Source of the DNA: Bacillus sp. FJAT-47783
GTDB lineage: Bacteria > Bacillota > Bacilli > Bacillales > Aeribacillaceae
Length of the DNA: 64,000 nt
NCBI RefSeq assembly: GCF_022808615.1
Contig: NZ_JAKZKS010000011.1
Span: forward strand, 51,726-115,725
Direction of reading: 5' to 3'
The notes beneath the pieces are model-generated. The model ran no database searches. It was given only the letters and a program-made list of their open reading frames with translations, and was not told the DNA's origin. Position 1 is the stretch's first letter. Every line of letters begins with the position of its first letter. Shown piece by piece: positions 63,621-64,000 of the stretch. Position numbers and translations under genes: made by a program.

Positions 63621-64000
63621 TTTATCTGCACTCTCCCACGTCTAGTTTTTTTGTATAATTCAATTTATATATCGTAAACCTCCCTGAAACCGTACCTAAC
63701 TTTAACTTTATTTATTCGGATTGACCATCAACATGATGATATTCATTTATAAATTTTTTAAGATAGATTCATTTTCCAACCATTTTTTTGACACCTCCCG
63801 TAAGGAAAGAATACCTATAATCTTTCTACTCCTTTCCGAATGAATAATACATTAATAAATTTCAATTATTACTACTCAAACTTCGCACTTTAAAAAGTTA
63901 GTGCACCCATAGTGGTTCTAAGGTTCATTGGTGTAAAAAATGTTTATTGACAAATGATTCTAAAAATGCAAAAAACACCTCATTCTTTGGTATAGTGGAT
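63621..64000. other. Gene-free stretch at the right edge
   Basis: I see no supported gene on either strand. A TTGACA box near 63946 and TATAGT near 63991 may belong to a gene beyond the edge but are not properly spaced with each other. Confidence 0.5.

Noticed and set aside
1..64000. CRISPR arrays, tRNA or rRNA genes, prophage or complete insertion sequences
   Set aside because: I found no regularly spaced repeats, no tRNA/rRNA-like sequences and no transposase, integrase or phage structural genes.

Overview
The window comes from a low-GC, endospore-forming member of the Bacillaceae. Evidence for this is the Ger germination operon, an SspD-type small acid-soluble spore protein, a Spo0E-like phosphatase, a KinE-type kinase, SigI/RsgI, Ku/LigD and strong AGGAGG-type ribosome binding sites. 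Much of the gene content and order resembles the ykoY-to-ykvM part of the Bacillus subtilis chromosome as I remember it (ykoY, sigI-rsgI, sspD, ykrK, ktrD, ykrP, kinE, ogt, mtn genes, Spo0E-like gene, motAB, ykvI, queCDEF), with lineage-specific insertions and losses. I cannot name the species.

Layout. 0-2.1 kb: a preQ1-riboswitch-controlled queCDEF operon. 2.2-10.6 kb: an SQR-like flavoprotein, a phosphoesterase, YkvI, motAB behind a sigma-D-like promoter, an MhqR-like regulator, an aldo/keto reductase and a Spo0E-like protein. 10.8-14.5 kb: a gerA-gerB-gerC operon with a sigma-G-like promoter. 14.8-19.2 kb: an FG-GAP-like lipoprotein with a two-component system, and a polysaccharide deacetylase. 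19.4-21.3 kb: xpaC-yaaN. 21.5-23.8 kb: an accessory patch with a 5'-truncated VOC/PhnB gene, a DUF6366 protein, and a secreted matrixin-type protease next to an unknown secreted protein. 23.8-28.4 kb: a decaying methionine salvage locus. Two SAM-I riboswitches remain and mtnE, mtnU and mtnK are intact, but mtnW is cut in half, and mtnA, mtnX, mtnB and mtnD are missing. A MITE-like element sits just beyond mtnK.

28.4-44.8 kb: ogt-kinE, ykrP, a lactate module (lutABC, lutR and a lactate permease) with two identical LutR-type operators and a cre site, a B12-binding radical SAM protein, several very small hydrophilic proteins, ktrD, ykrK with an operator-like palindrome over its promoter, and sspD. 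44.8-49.7 kb: rsgI-sigI, a likely frameshifted small gene, a second MITE-like copy, a TerC/YkoY exporter behind a yybP-ykoY (Mn2+) riboswitch, a DedA protein and UppP.

49.8-58.9 kb is the most unusual part. It encodes a biotin carrier protein, a sigma-54 enhancer-binding regulator, PxpB/PxpC (KipI/KipA) homologues and HyuA/HyuB homologues, all on the minus strand. A -24/-12 promoter precedes the carrier gene, with a perfect 35-bp palindrome about 130 bp further upstream. No biotin carboxylase or PxpA gene is present. This looks like a regulated ATP-dependent carboxylase or amidohydrolase system of unknown substrate. 59-62.4 kb: Ku and LigD for end joining, with a HAD phosphatase gene between them. 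62.7-63.6 kb: D-amino-acid aminotransferase. The last 380 bases hold no gene that I can support.
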